From assembly GCF_029689925.1 (NCBI RefSeq), contig NZ_CP121445.1, forward strand, positions 5,948,501 through 6,012,500: 64,000 nucleotides of DNA, in the 5' to 3' direction. Source of the DNA: Anaerocolumna sp. AGMB13025. GTDB lineage: Bacteria > Bacillota > Clostridia > Lachnospirales > Lachnospiraceae. The notes under the pieces were generated by a model that was not told the DNA's origin, made no database searches, and was given only the letters and a program-made list of their open reading frames with translations. Of this stretch, positions 55,955-64,000 are shown one piece after another. The translations under genes and the position numbers were made by a program. Numbering within the stretch: position 1 is the stretch's first letter; each line of letters begins with the position of its first letter.

Positions 55955-57477
55955 GCTTTTACACTCCTTTTTGAGCCGGACATATAAAGTCCTAATTCCT
56001 GAACGGTCACATTCTTGGGATCAAGGTCTGCAACGATTTCGCCTTCATAAATTACCAGTATACGGTCACTGACCTCCATTACCTCATCAAGTTCTAAGGA
56101 TACCAATAGTACTGCTTTCCCATTATCCCTCTGATTAATTAACTGACGGTGAATATATTCCGTAGCTCCGATATCCAGTCCTCTGGTAGGCTGTACTGCA
56201 ATAACAATATCCGGGTCACGGTCCAGTTCCCTTGCTATGATAACTTTCTGCTGATTACCGCCGGACATATCCCTGACAATGGATTCTTCGCCCTGACCGC
56301 TTCTAATATCATATTGATTGATTAGTTTTTTTGCATATTCCCGTACGGCATTAAAACGTATTATACCCTTATTCTGGAATCTGGGTTCAAAATAAGTCTG
56401 TAGCACAAGATTCTCCTGGAGGCTGTAGTCCAGCACCAGTCCGTGCTTATGGCGGTCCTCCGGTATATGGGCCATGCCGTCTATGGACTTTTTACGTATG
56501 GATTCCCTGGTAATGTCTTTTCCATTTAGCAGAACCTGACCGGATTGGATAGACATCAGACCAGTTATTCCATAAACAAGCTCCGACTGACCATTGCCAT
56601 CAATACCTGCAATACATACAATTTCACCTTTTTTCACCTCAAAGGATACCTGATTGACGATATTCTTATGAGAGGTTTTAGAAACCACGGTAAGGTCTTT
56701 GACTGAAAGGGTTACATCGCCGGTGTTAAGTTCTGGTTTATCCAGATGGAAGTTTACCTTTCGTCCAACCATCATCTCAGACATCTCTTCTTTGGTAGTG
56801 GTCTCTACCTCAATCGTACCAATGTAGTGGCCTTTTCTAAGGACAGTACAACGGTTCGCTACCGCTTTAATTTCATTTAATTTATGAGAAATGAAAATAA
56901 TAGACTTGCCTTCGTCTACTAAATTTTTCATAATTTTCATTAATTCATCGATTTCCTGTGGCGTCAGTACCGCGGTAGGTTCGTCAAAGATTAATATATC
57001 ATTATCGCAATACAGCATCTTTAGAATTTCTACCCTTTGCTGCATACCTACCGTTATATCAGAAATATAAGCATCTGGATCAATTTTTAATTTATAGTGG
57101 TCACTTAATTCCACAACTTTTTTTCTGGCTTCCTCCATCTTAAGGAAACCGCCCTTTACAGTTTCCCTGCCAAGCACAATGCTTTCCAGTATTGTAAAAT
57201 TATGCACCAATTTAAAATGCTGGTGTACCATACCGATGTTTAAGTTATTGGCATCATTGGGATTATTTATTTTGACCGGTTTGCCGTTAATCTTAATTTC
57301 GCCCCGCTCAGCCTGGTACAGACCAAACAAAACACTCATTAATGTAGACTTTCCTGCACCGTTCTCCCCCAATAGTGCATGAATCTCTCCTTTTTTAACA
57401 CATAAGGTAACATCGTCCAGAGCCTTAAAATTCCCAAACTCTTTCGTGATATGGTTCATTTCAATAACATATTCCAT
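55951..57477 (-). CDS. Nucleoside ABC transporter ATP-binding protein (NupA/YufO-like)
   Basis: 508 residues from the ATG at 57477, chosen because GGAGGAC lies 7 bases before it. Two fused ABC domains of the RbsA type. First: Walker A GENGAGKST, signature ITVGMQQRVEILKML, Walker B ILIFDEPTAVLTP. Second: degenerate Walker A GIDGNGQSEL, signature MSGGNQQKVIIAREL, and VIAVQPTRGLD in place of the usual D-E pair. Couples ATP hydrolysis to uptake with the two permeases. Downstream of the BmpA-like gene. Confidence 0.93.
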   Translation of the reverse strand: MEYVIEMNHITKEFGNFKALDDVTLCVKKGEIHALLGENGAGKSTLMSVLFGLYQAERGEIKINGKPVKINNPNDANNLNIGMVHQHFKLVHNFTILESIVLGRETVKGGFLKMEEARKKVVELSDHYKLKIDPDAYISDITVGMQQRVEILKMLYCDNDILIFDEPTAVLTPQEIDELMKIMKNLVDEGKSIIFISHKLNEIKAVANRCTVLRKGHYIGTIEVETTTKEEMSEMMVGRKVNFHLDKPELNTGDVTLSVKDLTVVSKTSHKNIVNQVSFEVKKGEIVCIAGIDGNGQSELVYGITGLMSIQSGQVLLNGKDITRESIRKKSIDGMAHIPEDRHKHGLVLDYSLQENLVLQTYFEPRFQNKGIIRFNAVREYAKKLINQYDIRSGQGEESIVRDMSGGNQQKVIIARELDRDPDIVIAVQPTRGLDIGATEYIHRQLINQRDNGKAVLLVSLELDEVMEVSDRILVIYEGEIVADLDPKNVTVQELGLYMSGSKRSVKA

Positions 57478-57575
57478 CGCAGTCCTCCTAAGCATCCTTT
57501 TAAAAATGAGGGTACTGTTTATAGCACCCTCATTGTATTCCATTATGCTTTTATAACTTTAATTACCAAATTTCC

Positions 57576-58739
57576 TTACTGAACAACGTTAACTTTAACC
57601 TTGTCAGCCGGAACGCCACTTGCATCTTTTGCTACGCTATCATTTCCAATGGTGATTTCTTTATTAACGATTTTAGCATAAATGGCATCATAATCTGTTT
57701 TTGTAAATTTTGTAAACTTAGAAGAATCCATTGGAAGTTCCACACCTTCGGTGCTTGCATTTAAAGAAACTGAAGTTCCGCCCGGGAATTTATTGTCATA
57801 GAAACTAGTAAGGGCATCGCTTACGGACTTACTTAAGTTCTTCATTGAGGAAGTAATAACCGTATCGGATTCAGAAGACTGGTCTACGTCAACACCGATA
57901 ACTTTCTTACCTGCTGTTTCAGCTGCTTTCATAACAGAGTTACCAACTGCACCGCCGCAGGCAAAGATAACTTCGGTTCCTTCGTTATACCAGGCTGCTG
58001 CTTTTGCCTGATTATCAGGAGTTGCATCAAAATTACCTACATAAGTATACTGAACTTGTACTGCATCATCAGCTAAAGCTAATTCTTTTGCTGCATAATC
58101 TGCTCCCTGGATAAAACCATATCCATAACGAACAACTGCAGGAACAGCAATACCACCCATAAAGCCTAATTTGGTAAAGCCTTCTTTAACAATTGCATAA
58201 CCTGCAAGGAAGCCGGCTTCTTCTTCTGAATAGAAGATAGAGTAGGAGTTCTTTGCAATGTCAGGTGCACTGCCTTCTTCTGCAGCATGAGGTACACCAT
58301 CTAAAATAACAAAACTAACATCCGGATATTTCGTTTGTGCAGTATGAACCGGAACTTCAAATAGGAATCCCGGGCATACTATAATCTTTGCACCTGCTTT
58401 TATAGCAAGGTCAATGGATTGCAGGTAAGCGTCATCGGATTTTTCTGTAGGTCTGTAATATTTATAAGTTTTATTGTTTGCTTTTGCATATGCTTCAACA
58501 CCTTCCCAGGCACCTTGGTTGAAGGATTTATCATCAATGGTACCGATATCGGTAATTAAAGCGATTTCATATTTGCCGGAGCCGTCTCCGCCATTATTTG
58601 CTACGGTATCCTTAGTATTTTCATTGGTAGCTGTGTTGTTACCGTTATCACCTGTATTGGTTTTCGATCCGCATCCAGCTAAGGACACCACTAAAACTGC
58701 TGTTAATAACACACTTAATAACTTTTTCGATAATTTCAT
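57576..58739 (-). CDS. BmpA/Med-like nucleoside-binding lipoprotein
   Basis: 387 residues. Lipoprotein signal peptide with lipobox LAGC (Cys near residue 23), then a Gly/Asn-rich linker and the BMP fold: IALITDIGTIDDKSFNQGAW, IIVCPGFLFEVPV, FMGGIAVPAVVRYGYGFIQG and IFACGGAVGNSV, VIGVDVDQSSE. Purine nucleoside receptors of this type feed YufOPQ-like transporters. GGGAGG precedes the ATG; a TTGCAATAATTTGCAA palindrome at 58770-58785 lies just upstream. Confidence 0.92.
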   Translation of the reverse strand: MKLSKKLLSVLLTAVLVVSLAGCGSKTNTGDNGNNTATNENTKDTVANNGGDGSGKYEIALITDIGTIDDKSFNQGAWEGVEAYAKANNKTYKYYRPTEKSDDAYLQSIDLAIKAGAKIIVCPGFLFEVPVHTAQTKYPDVSFVILDGVPHAAEEGSAPDIAKNSYSIFYSEEEAGFLAGYAIVKEGFTKLGFMGGIAVPAVVRYGYGFIQGADYAAKELALADDAVQVQYTYVGNFDATPDNQAKAAAWYNEGTEVIFACGGAVGNSVMKAAETAGKKVIGVDVDQSSESDTVITSSMKNLSKSVSDALTSFYDNKFPGGTSVSLNASTEGVELPMDSSKFTKFTKTDYDAIYAKIVNKEITIGNDSVAKDASGVPADKVKVNVVQ

Positions 58740-58769
58740 TTAAGTTCCTCCCATTCAATAATTTATTCG

Positions 58770-58785
58770 TTGCAATAATTTGCAA
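58770..58785. promoter_or_regulatory. Operator-like palindrome upstream of the BmpA-like gene
   Basis: Two TTGCAA half-sites face each other across TAAT, about 30 bases before the ATG on the minus strand. Could be a repressor site or a 5'-UTR hairpin. Confidence 0.35.
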
Positions 58786-58894
58786 AGTCTCCCGATTGCA
58801 TGTCCAGGTCTATTATTATTTTGCCCCGGATATCTAGTTATCACTCTCCTTATTTTTATTTTCTATACAAAGCAAACCGTTTCCCGTTTGAATG

Positions 58895-59599
58895 TTAAGC
58901 AATTTCCAGTGCTATTTTCATCATATTGTGAAAACTATTCTGTCTTTCCTCTGCTGTAGTTGCTTCTCCGGTTACTAAAGAATCAGAAATCGTACAAATA
59001 GCCAAAGCGTTCTTTCCTGCTCTTGCTGCGTTCATGTAAAGGGCTGCTGCTTCCATTTCAACACATAGTATTCCCATCTTTGCCCACTTCATGGTACCTT
59101 GGGAATCATCATAGAATGTATCGGAGGATAAGAAATTACCCGCTTTATAATGAATTCCCATCTGTTCCGTTACTTCAATTGCCTTTTTCAGAAGATCAAA
59201 GGAAGCAATTGGTGCAAAAGTTCCAGGCAGTTCAAACTGAGATCCATAAGCTGAATTGGTGCAGGCACCCATGGCAAATGCAACATCTCTGACTTTTAGG
59301 TCTGCATGAAGGGAACCTGCAGTTCCGATACGGATAATATTATCGACCTCATAGAAGTTAAATAATTCATAGGAGTAAATTCCGATGGAGGGCATTCCCA
59401 TACCACTCGCCATAACGGATACTGTTTTGCCGTTATACTTACCGGTATATCCGTTAATTCCCCTTACTGAATTCACTAGTACTGCGTCTTCCAAATAATT
59501 ATCAGCTACAAATTTAGCTCTTAATGGATCTCCCGGCATTAATACGGTCTTGGCAAATTCTCCTGCTTTCGCGGATATGTGTGGTGTTGGTATACTCAT
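58895..59599 (-). CDS. deoD: Purine nucleoside phosphorylase, DeoD type
   Basis: 234 residues from the ATG at 59599 preceded by AGGAGGATT; a further upstream in-frame start would add 14 unlikely residues. Family blocks: PTPHISA, VLMPGDPLRAKFVA, GMGMPSIGIYSYELF, RIGTAGSLHADLKVRD, LCVEMEAAALY and CTISDSLVTGE. Cleaves purine (deoxy)nucleosides phosphorolytically. It fits a pathway with DeoC, feeding ribose or deoxyribose phosphate into metabolism. Confidence 0.95.
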   Translation of the reverse strand: MSIPTPHISAKAGEFAKTVLMPGDPLRAKFVADNYLEDAVLVNSVRGINGYTGKYNGKTVSVMASGMGMPSIGIYSYELFNFYEVDNIIRIGTAGSLHADLKVRDVAFAMGACTNSAYGSQFELPGTFAPIASFDLLKKAIEVTEQMGIHYKAGNFLSSDTFYDDSQGTMKWAKMGILCVEMEAAALYMNAARAGKNALAICTISDSLVTGEATTAEERQNSFHNMMKIALEIA

Positions 59600-59675
59600 T
59601 GTAATCCTCCTGATGTGGTATTTATTTTGTTTTCTGTACATATTACTTAATAAAGATTAAAACATGCTTTTAATC

Positions 59676-59880
59676 TTGCTTACTTAATATTAATTGCTTA
59701 CTTAATATATATGCTCACATAGTTTATTTGCTTATATAATATACTTTTCACATAATTTATTACTTTACATAATTTATTTGCTTATATACTTGCTCACATA
59801 ATTTATTGCTTACTTAATTTATTTGCTTACATAATCTTGCTTACATAACTTTATTGCTCACATAATATGCTTTAGAAACT
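59676..59880. repeat. Degenerate tandem repeat, unit about 16-17 bp, between deoC and deoD
   Basis: About a dozen imperfect copies of TTGCTTACATAATTTAT run head to tail (variants TTGCTCACATAATTTAT, TTGCTTACTTAATTTAT, TTGCTTATATAA). No open frame. The rest of the 59600-59996 gap is AT-rich without other features. Confidence 0.75.
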
Positions 59881-59996
59881 TTTATTTGATAAAAGTTTCT
59901 TTTAAGACTTATTATTTACTTTCTTCATAATGCATTTCTTCTATATTACATTCCTTCTATAATACTTCTATTAATTCTTTGCTTCGTTTCATTACA

Positions 59997-60662
59997 TTAA
60001 TAGTCTTTAGCAAGCTTCCCTTTAACCAAGTTAACAGCTGAACTGGTTCCGATTCTTGCACAGCCTTCTTGTATAAAGGCTTCCAGGTCTTCTACGCTTT
60101 TCACACCACCGGCGGCTTTTATCTTTACTCTGGGACCAATATTGGCTTTAAATAAGATGATATCCTCTAAGGTGGCACCGCCTGTACCAAAACCGGTTGA
60201 AGTTTTGATAAAATCAGCACCTGCATTGGTAACTGCATGGCACATTGCAACCTTTTCCTCATGAGTAAGATAGCAGGTTTCAATAATGACTTTTAGGATC
60301 TTATTCCCTACGATCTTTTTTAAAAATGCAATTTCATCTTCTACTTTTTTGTAATCCCCATTCTTAACATCCGTCAGATTAATCACCATGTCAATTTCGT
60401 TGGCTCCGTCCTTTAGCGCCTGCTCACACTCTGCAGCTTTCGCTGCTGTGGTACTGTATCCTAAGGGAAAGCCTATAACGGTACAGATATTAATGGCATC
60501 GCCATATTTATCGTGGATTCTTTTTATATAGCAAGGCGGTATGCAGACCGAGGCCGTGTGATATTCCAGGGCTTCTTCACATAAGATTTGGATATCTTCC
60601 CAGGAGGAAACCGCTTTTAGCAGGGTATGGTCAACATATTGCAGCATTTCTAATTCATTCAT
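59997..60662 (-). CDS. deoC: Deoxyribose-phosphate aldolase
   Basis: Cleaves 2-deoxyribose 5-phosphate to glyceraldehyde 3-phosphate and acetaldehyde. 221 residues from the ATG at 60662, the usual size; AAAGGA lies 8 bases before it, and a longer frame to 60770 is not credible. Motifs: YVDHTLL, ICTVIGFPLG, EIDMVINL, KVIIETCYL and the Schiff-base lysine in DFIKTSTGF, then VKIKAAGGVK. First gene of the salvage operon, behind a strong promoter. Confidence 0.95.
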   Translation of the reverse strand: MNELEMLQYVDHTLLKAVSSWEDIQILCEEALEYHTASVCIPPCYIKRIHDKYGDAINICTVIGFPLGYSTTAAKAAECEQALKDGANEIDMVINLTDVKNGDYKKVEDEIAFLKKIVGNKILKVIIETCYLTHEEKVAMCHAVTNAGADFIKTSTGFGTGGATLEDIILFKANIGPRVKIKAAGGVKSVEDLEAFIQEGCARIGTSSAVNLVKGKLAKDY

Positions 60663-60865
60663 ATTTGTTATCCTTTCAGTTATCATACTATCAGGTAAAT
60701 TGTAATATCGTATCAATTGATCTTTTAGGTTAATATTAATTTCATATCTTCTAAATGAATAAAATCTCATTCAAATCGGTAAATTCAAATATCTTGCCAT
60801 AGTATGTGCGATACAGCATATTTATTACATTGAAAATATAAATTCTTGTAAATCACCTATTAAAT

Positions 60866-60894
60866 ATACTATCACTTTTCATTATTTCGGTCAA
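60866..60894 (-). promoter_or_regulatory. Sigma-A promoter of the deoC operon
   Basis: TTGACC, 17 bases, TAGTAT on the minus strand, a strong match. Predicts a leader of about 200 bases before deoC. Confidence 0.7.
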
Positions 60895-60913
60895 CAGATT
60901 TTTGTTTTACTTT

Positions 60914-60946
60914 TCACATTTTACATGTTTGTATTGTCACATTTTA
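60914..60946. promoter_or_regulatory. Candidate regulator site between deoC and the DeoR-family gene
   Basis: TCACATTTTA occurs twice as a direct repeat, at 60914-60923 and 60937-60946, that is about two helical turns apart. It lies between the two divergent promoters, where an autoregulating DeoR-type repressor would be expected to bind. Confidence 0.45.
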
Positions 60947-60994
60947 TCATAATTTATGCTTTTTTGTTACAATACTAAAAATACAAGATAATTA

Positions 60995-61023
60995 TTGAAT
61001 AATTATAAAGAAAATGTTATAAT
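60995..61023 (+). promoter_or_regulatory. Sigma-A promoter of the DeoR-family gene
   Basis: TTGAAT, 17 bases, TATAAT (perfect -10), about 75 bases before the ATG. Confidence 0.75.
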
Positions 61024-61098
61024 ACTAACATATGAGCAGAATCATTTTGTTATTTCCAATTAGATCAGGGAGTACAAGATGAGGAAACAGGAGAAAAT

Positions 61099-61881
61099 AT
61101 GAGCAAAAAGGCAGACCGAATGAATCGTTTAATCGATATTATCAAATCCAAAAATGGTGCATCCGTTAAGGAACTTGCTTCCATTCTTGAGGTATCCGAG
61201 ATGACAATCCGAAGGGATCTAATTGTATTGGAACAAAATAATATTGTTAATAATGTATATGGCGCTGCTATCTATAATCCTGCCTATAAGCAGGAGCAAA
61301 CCGATTCCTCTTACGAGCTGTCCCATGCAAAAATCACTCAGGATTTAGAAAAGAGTAAAATCGGTGCTTTTGCCGCTTCTCTCATTACCCCTGGTGACAT
61401 TGTGGTTATTGATACGGGCTCCACTACAGAAATGCTTGCAGAAAATATAGGTGACAGCCTGGAAGCGACTATTTTGTGTTTTAATGCTAACATTTTAAAC
61501 TCATTACGGGAAAAAGAGAATCTGTCCCTTATATTCTCCGGCGGCAGATACCATCCTAAAACCCAGATGGTTGAAAGTGCAGAAGGAATCGCTCTGATTC
61601 AAAGTATGCGGTTTACCAAAGCCTTTATCTCCGCAGCCGGTATGCACCATAACCTGGGGGTTACCTGTGTTTATCATTATGAGATTCCAACCAAAAAAGC
61701 GATTATGCAATCCTCTGTAGAAAAGATACTCCTTTTAGATTCCAGTAAGTTTGACCAGGTCAAACCGGCTTATTTTGCGAATCTGGAGGATTTTGATGTT
61801 ATTATTACGGATGTTTCCATACCAGAAGAGTGGAAAAAAGAGATTGAAGACCTGAAGATAAAGCTCTATATTGTGTCATAA
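61099..61881 (+). CDS. DeoR-family transcriptional regulator
   Basis: 260 residues. N-terminal HTH: RLIDIIKSKNGASVKELASI with SEMTIRRDLIVLE as the recognition region (residues about 30-48). C-terminal sugar-phosphate sensor of the DeoR C type: PGDIVVIDTGSTTEML, FSGGRYHPKTQMVES, and FISAAGMHHNLGVTC. Divergent from deoC, so it probably represses the nucleoside operon in response to a phosphorylated sugar. CAGGAG precedes the ATG. Confidence 0.9.
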   Translation: MSKKADRMNRLIDIIKSKNGASVKELASILEVSEMTIRRDLIVLEQNNIVNNVYGAAIYNPAYKQEQTDSSYELSHAKITQDLEKSKIGAFAASLITPGDIVVIDTGSTTEMLAENIGDSLEATILCFNANILNSLREKENLSLIFSGGRYHPKTQMVESAEGIALIQSMRFTKAFISAAGMHHNLGVTCVYHYEIPTKKAIMQSSVEKILLLDSSKFDQVKPAYFANLEDFDVIITDVSIPEEWKKEIEDLKIKLYIVS

Positions 61882-62025
61882 GGAAGATTTCATGTTGAGA
61901 TGATTTGAATCTTGTATGATTTTGTCTGGCTAAATTGGATTTAGTTGATTTTGGGCCTGGTTAATTTAGTCTGATTGATTTGATGTCTTCTTGATTTATG
62001 ATTTGCATTAGCTTTCGTATAGATA
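61882..62025. repeat. Simple degenerate repeat after the DeoR-family gene
   Basis: About seven imperfect units near 15 bp rich in TTGATTT and GGATTT, at roughly 61895-62005. No open frame. Confidence 0.45.
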
Positions 62026-62078
62026 TAAAAAAGAGCAGCTATGTCCACCCTGGTTAAAGTAACGGACCGTTGCTGCTC
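62026..62078 (-). terminator. Intrinsic terminator of the HPr-like gene
   Basis: GAGCAGC and GCTGCTC (62033-62039 and 62072-62078), with GTCC/GGAC pairs inside, are followed on the minus strand by TTTTTTATA. It lies about 95 bases after the gene's stop. Confidence 0.8.
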
Positions 62079-62173
62079 GAATTATTAAATTGATACCCTT
62101 TTGTATTAGTATAATAACTAATCACATAGTTTCATAATAATTATATGTTATTACGCAATAGACAACAAGTTTA

Positions 62174-62416
62174 TTACTCTGCTTTATCTTTCTCTAAATT
62201 GTTTAAATATTCATCGAATTCTGTTTCACTTTCATCATAAAAAACATCAATAGAAGGTAAATTAAGTGCAAAGAACAAACCTAATAAGGTCTTAGCATCA
62301 AAGTCAAAGGTTCCGCTGGCTGTTTTAATTCTTACATCTGTTTTGCATTTTGAGGCCTCTTTGTTAAAATCATAGAGATCATTAGCGGTTTTAAATATTA
62401 TTGTTTTGCTCTTCAT
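62174..62416 (-). CDS. HPr-like protein without the phosphorylatable histidine
   Basis: 80 residues. The pattern resembles the HPr fold: an N-terminal strand TIIFKTANDLYDF, a helix EASKCK, strands DVRIKT, and FDAKTLLGLFFALNL in place of the HPr Ser46 region VDAKSIMGL. The active-site His15 and its HARPA context are absent, so it cannot act as the standard PTS carrier. Preceded by structured element B, whose GGGGTG serves as its ribosome binding site; strong terminator downstream. Probably single-gene. Confidence 0.7.
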   Translation of the reverse strand: MKSKTIIFKTANDLYDFNKEASKCKTDVRIKTASGTFDFDAKTLLGLFFALNLPSIDVFYDESETEFDEYLNNLEKDKAE

Positions 62417-62423
62417 ATTATCA

Positions 62424-62526
62424 CCCCTTGCATATCACAAGTTTACTTGCGATACAGCCACAATTAAAACAGGTTAAAAGATTCGCTTCGTGGCATCCTT
62501 TCTATTCTTATATTTTCTTTTAACCT
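62424..62526 (-). ncRNA. Structured leader element, copy B (candidate cis-regulatory RNA)
   Basis: On the minus strand: P1 is a perfect 11-bp stem AGGTTAAAAGA/TCTTTTAACCT (62516-62526 with 62471-62481) closing a 34-base loop; GCCAC in that loop (62490-62494) can pair with GTGGC just after P1 (62457-62461), a pseudoknot; P3 pairs ATCGCAAG with CTTGTGAT; then GCAAGGGGTG as ribosome binding site, 5 bases before the ATG of the HPr-like gene. A copy lies at 3341-3444. The arrangement suits translational control by a ligand or protein. Confidence 0.65.
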
Positions 62527-62594
62527 AACTGTCAGGACAATGGCGGAAGTAGTTTTTTCTTCATGCCTTTGAATCCTATTTTGCTTATAAAATA

Positions 62595-62623
62595 ACTATA
62601 CCTTAATTTTCTGTTTATAGCAA
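62595..62623 (-). promoter_or_regulatory. Candidate sigma-A promoter of the HPr-like gene
   Basis: TTGCTA, 17 bases, TATAGT on the minus strand; predicts a transcript starting near 62588, with about 60 bases before structured element B. The remaining DNA to 63010 holds nothing I can support. Confidence 0.55.
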
Positions 62624-63013
62624 TTAGTACCATGTACATATTTAACAAATTTGCAGTGTTGCTTTTGGAAGTATTGCACAGCTTTTATGTACTGATATTT
62701 TAATCTGCCTATCGTAGTATGATGGAAAGATTTCTTGATTTTACCTTGATATATTCGCTTGTTAGCACACTACAATAGTATGTATCCAGTATAATGTCTA
62801 GCTAGAAATAAGTCAATAACACTTTTGTTTGTTTTCACTATATTTTCTTATTTTCTCAATAATTTATAGTGAATTATTACAACTTCATACAAGGATTTTT
62901 ACAGGTCCAGACTTCAAACTATATAGTGCTAAAAAATACTGTACTACAAAGGTTGTATTTGGTTCTAATTGATTACGTCTCTCCCTAAAAGCTTTACGGC
63001 CGATAACTGAATT

Positions 63014-63058
63014 AAAAACAGGACCTGCAAACATCAGCTATCAGATGTTCCAAGTCCT
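63014..63058 (-). terminator. Intrinsic terminator of the glycosidase-like gene
   Basis: An imperfect stem joins GGACCTGCAAACATC (63021-63035) and GATGTTCCAAGTCC (63043-63056); on the minus strand it is followed by TGTTTTTAATTC. It ends about 45 bases after the gene's stop. Confidence 0.7.
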
Positions 63059-63100
63059 TACTCTATTTCGTATCATAGTATTCGTATTATAGTATTCGTA

Positions 63101-64000
63101 TTATTTCATCAAATGATAAACATACTCCGCTTCCATTGTAACCCGATTAATTTCACAGGCAATTCCCTTCTTAAATACCGGCCATTTCTCCAGATAGCGT
63201 TCCGCTTTTTCTTCTAATGCTTCTATCTCAATCTGTACTTTATCCGGAAAATCATAACGTTTCAAGCCGATTTCCCAGGTCTGTCCGGTATAGAACCAGT
63301 CATTTACCTGTTCTCCATCAATATAGAGTTTTGCAGTGTCTCCTCCGAACTCAACCTGCAAAAAGCAGTCCGCTGCTCCCACAGGATATTCAAGCGTGAG
63401 CTCATACAATTTACTTTTACTGTCTGCTGTTTCCCGGATTAATTTATATCTGGCTGCGGCTAAAAGATGTTTTTCACAGCTTTCATATACTGCAAAACTG
63501 TCTTCTTCTCCAATATACCGGTAACCAGAAGGGGCAGATGGCAATGCCGGATATGCTCTTAGCGGTTCATTATTACGGCTTAGGATTATATAACCATCTT
63601 CCGATTCTATGACTTCTCCTTCGGTCAGCAGAAGGTATTCCTTATCCAGGGATATTTTCCAGGCGTTTAGAGCATCCTTCCTGGTTAAAGTAAGCACCTC
63701 GGCCTTATCAGGCTTTTTCACCCAGTCATAGGCAGGTTTTGTATCCGTGTAAAAAACATAGCTTTCTTTCTCAGGGTTATGCAGTATACACAAAGGAGTT
63801 GCCATAGCCGTCCTTAGTTCTCCATCCCCTACCGGCATATAAAACGGCAGAAAGAAAAAGTCTCCATTCTTTATATCACGTATCGGATAGCTTAAGATGC
63901 CTTCACCGGTATCTGCTTTTAGTACTAGGTCCTTATGCTCTGCCATCTCGTATCTTCTCTGATAATTGTTCACAAACAGATAACCGCTTTTTCCATTTCT
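63101..64000 (-). CDS. C-terminal part of a glycoside hydrolase, beta-galactosidase-like (runs off the window)
   Basis: About 299 residues, open to the window edge, so the catalytic domain lies outside. The visible start SGYLFVNNYQRRYEM followed by a domain of beta strands is the pattern I associate with the region after the barrel of family 35 glycosidases, and the last 120 residues, with CFLQVEFGGDTAKLYIDGEQ and NDWFYTGQTWEIGL, form a jelly-roll that fits that family. Other beta-galactosidase families cannot be excluded. A GTG at 63973 is in frame but is not a start. No signal peptide can be judged. Confidence 0.65.
   Translation of the reverse strand, partial: RNGKSGYLFVNNYQRRYEMAEHKDLVLKADTGEGILSYPIRDIKNGDFFFLPFYMPVGDGELRTAMATPLCILHNPEKESYVFYTDTKPAYDWVKKPDKAEVLTLTRKDALNAWKISLDKEYLLLTEGEVIESEDGYIILSRNNEPLRAYPALPSAPSGYRYIGEEDSFAVYESCEKHLLAAARYKLIRETADSKSKLYELTLEYPVGAADCFLQVEFGGDTAKLYIDGEQVNDWFYTGQTWEIGLKRYDFPDKVQIEIEALEEKAERYLEKWPVFKKGIACEINRVTMEAEYVYHLMK

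Noticed and set aside
59676..59880. CRISPR or iteron-type origin suggested by the short tandem units
   Set aside because: The unit is too short and too variable for CRISPR, and there is no replication gene beside it; it lies within a metabolic operon.

Overview
The window reads as a chromosomal segment of a motile, Gram-positive, low-GC Clostridia, most likely a Lachnospiraceae-type organism. Evidence: strong AGGAGG-type ribosome binding sites, a CsrA-FliW pair in a flagellar operon, tandem flgK genes, sigma-D (sigma-28) promoters of the TAAA-N15-CCGATA type, a BmpA-type lipoprotein with its ABC transporter, and AT-rich intergenic DNA. The species cannot be named from sequence alone.

Layout. 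(1) 1-5.7 kb, housekeeping: the 5' end of uvrC, ftsH, pyrG (CTP synthase, plus strand) and a divergent lspA-like gene. (2) 6.2-34.4 kb: a minus-strand island of about 20 surface-sugar genes ending next to flagellin. It holds glycosyltransferases of several kinds, a UDP-GlcNAc 2-epimerase, a methyltransferase, an ATP-grasp enzyme, a PglD-like acyltransferase, a radical SAM protein, a WecE-type aminotransferase, a GT56-like transferase, a TagB/TagF-like transferase, a NeuB-type synthase with a cupin tail, a NeuA-HAD fusion and two Maf (DUF115) proteins. (3) 34.5-45.8 kb: the late flagellar block, read on the minus strand from flgM through flgN, two flgK, flgL, fliW, csrA, flaG, fliD, fliS and a FliT-like gene to flagellin. 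(4) 46.3-53.5 kb: a diaminopimelate decarboxylase, a PHP-domain protein and a topoisomerase IV-like parE-parC pair. (5) 53.9-61.9 kb: a nucleoside uptake and salvage cluster (deoC, deoD, bmpA-like lipoprotein, ABC ATPase, two permeases) with a divergent DeoR-family regulator. (6) 62-64 kb: an HPr-like gene behind a structured leader, and the 3' part of a beta-galactosidase-like gene.

How the parts fit. The island most likely makes activated sugars (a nonulosonic acid and a 4-amino-4,6-dideoxyhexose) and attaches glycans to flagellin. Maf proteins are known flagellin nonulosonate transferases in other bacteria, and flagellin is the next operon. Flagellin output looks controlled twice: by a sigma-D promoter opposed by FlgM, and by CsrA acting on a leader hairpin and released by FliW.

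Most unusual observations: a roughly 105-nt RNA-like element with two hairpins and a pseudoknot, present twice (3341-3444 and 62424-62526), each time ending at the ribosome binding site of a short gene; one PglD-like Rossmann module fused to at least five unrelated island enzymes and also present alone; a small helical domain found free at both ends of the island and fused to one Maf protein; and several degenerate tandem-repeat arrays between genes.
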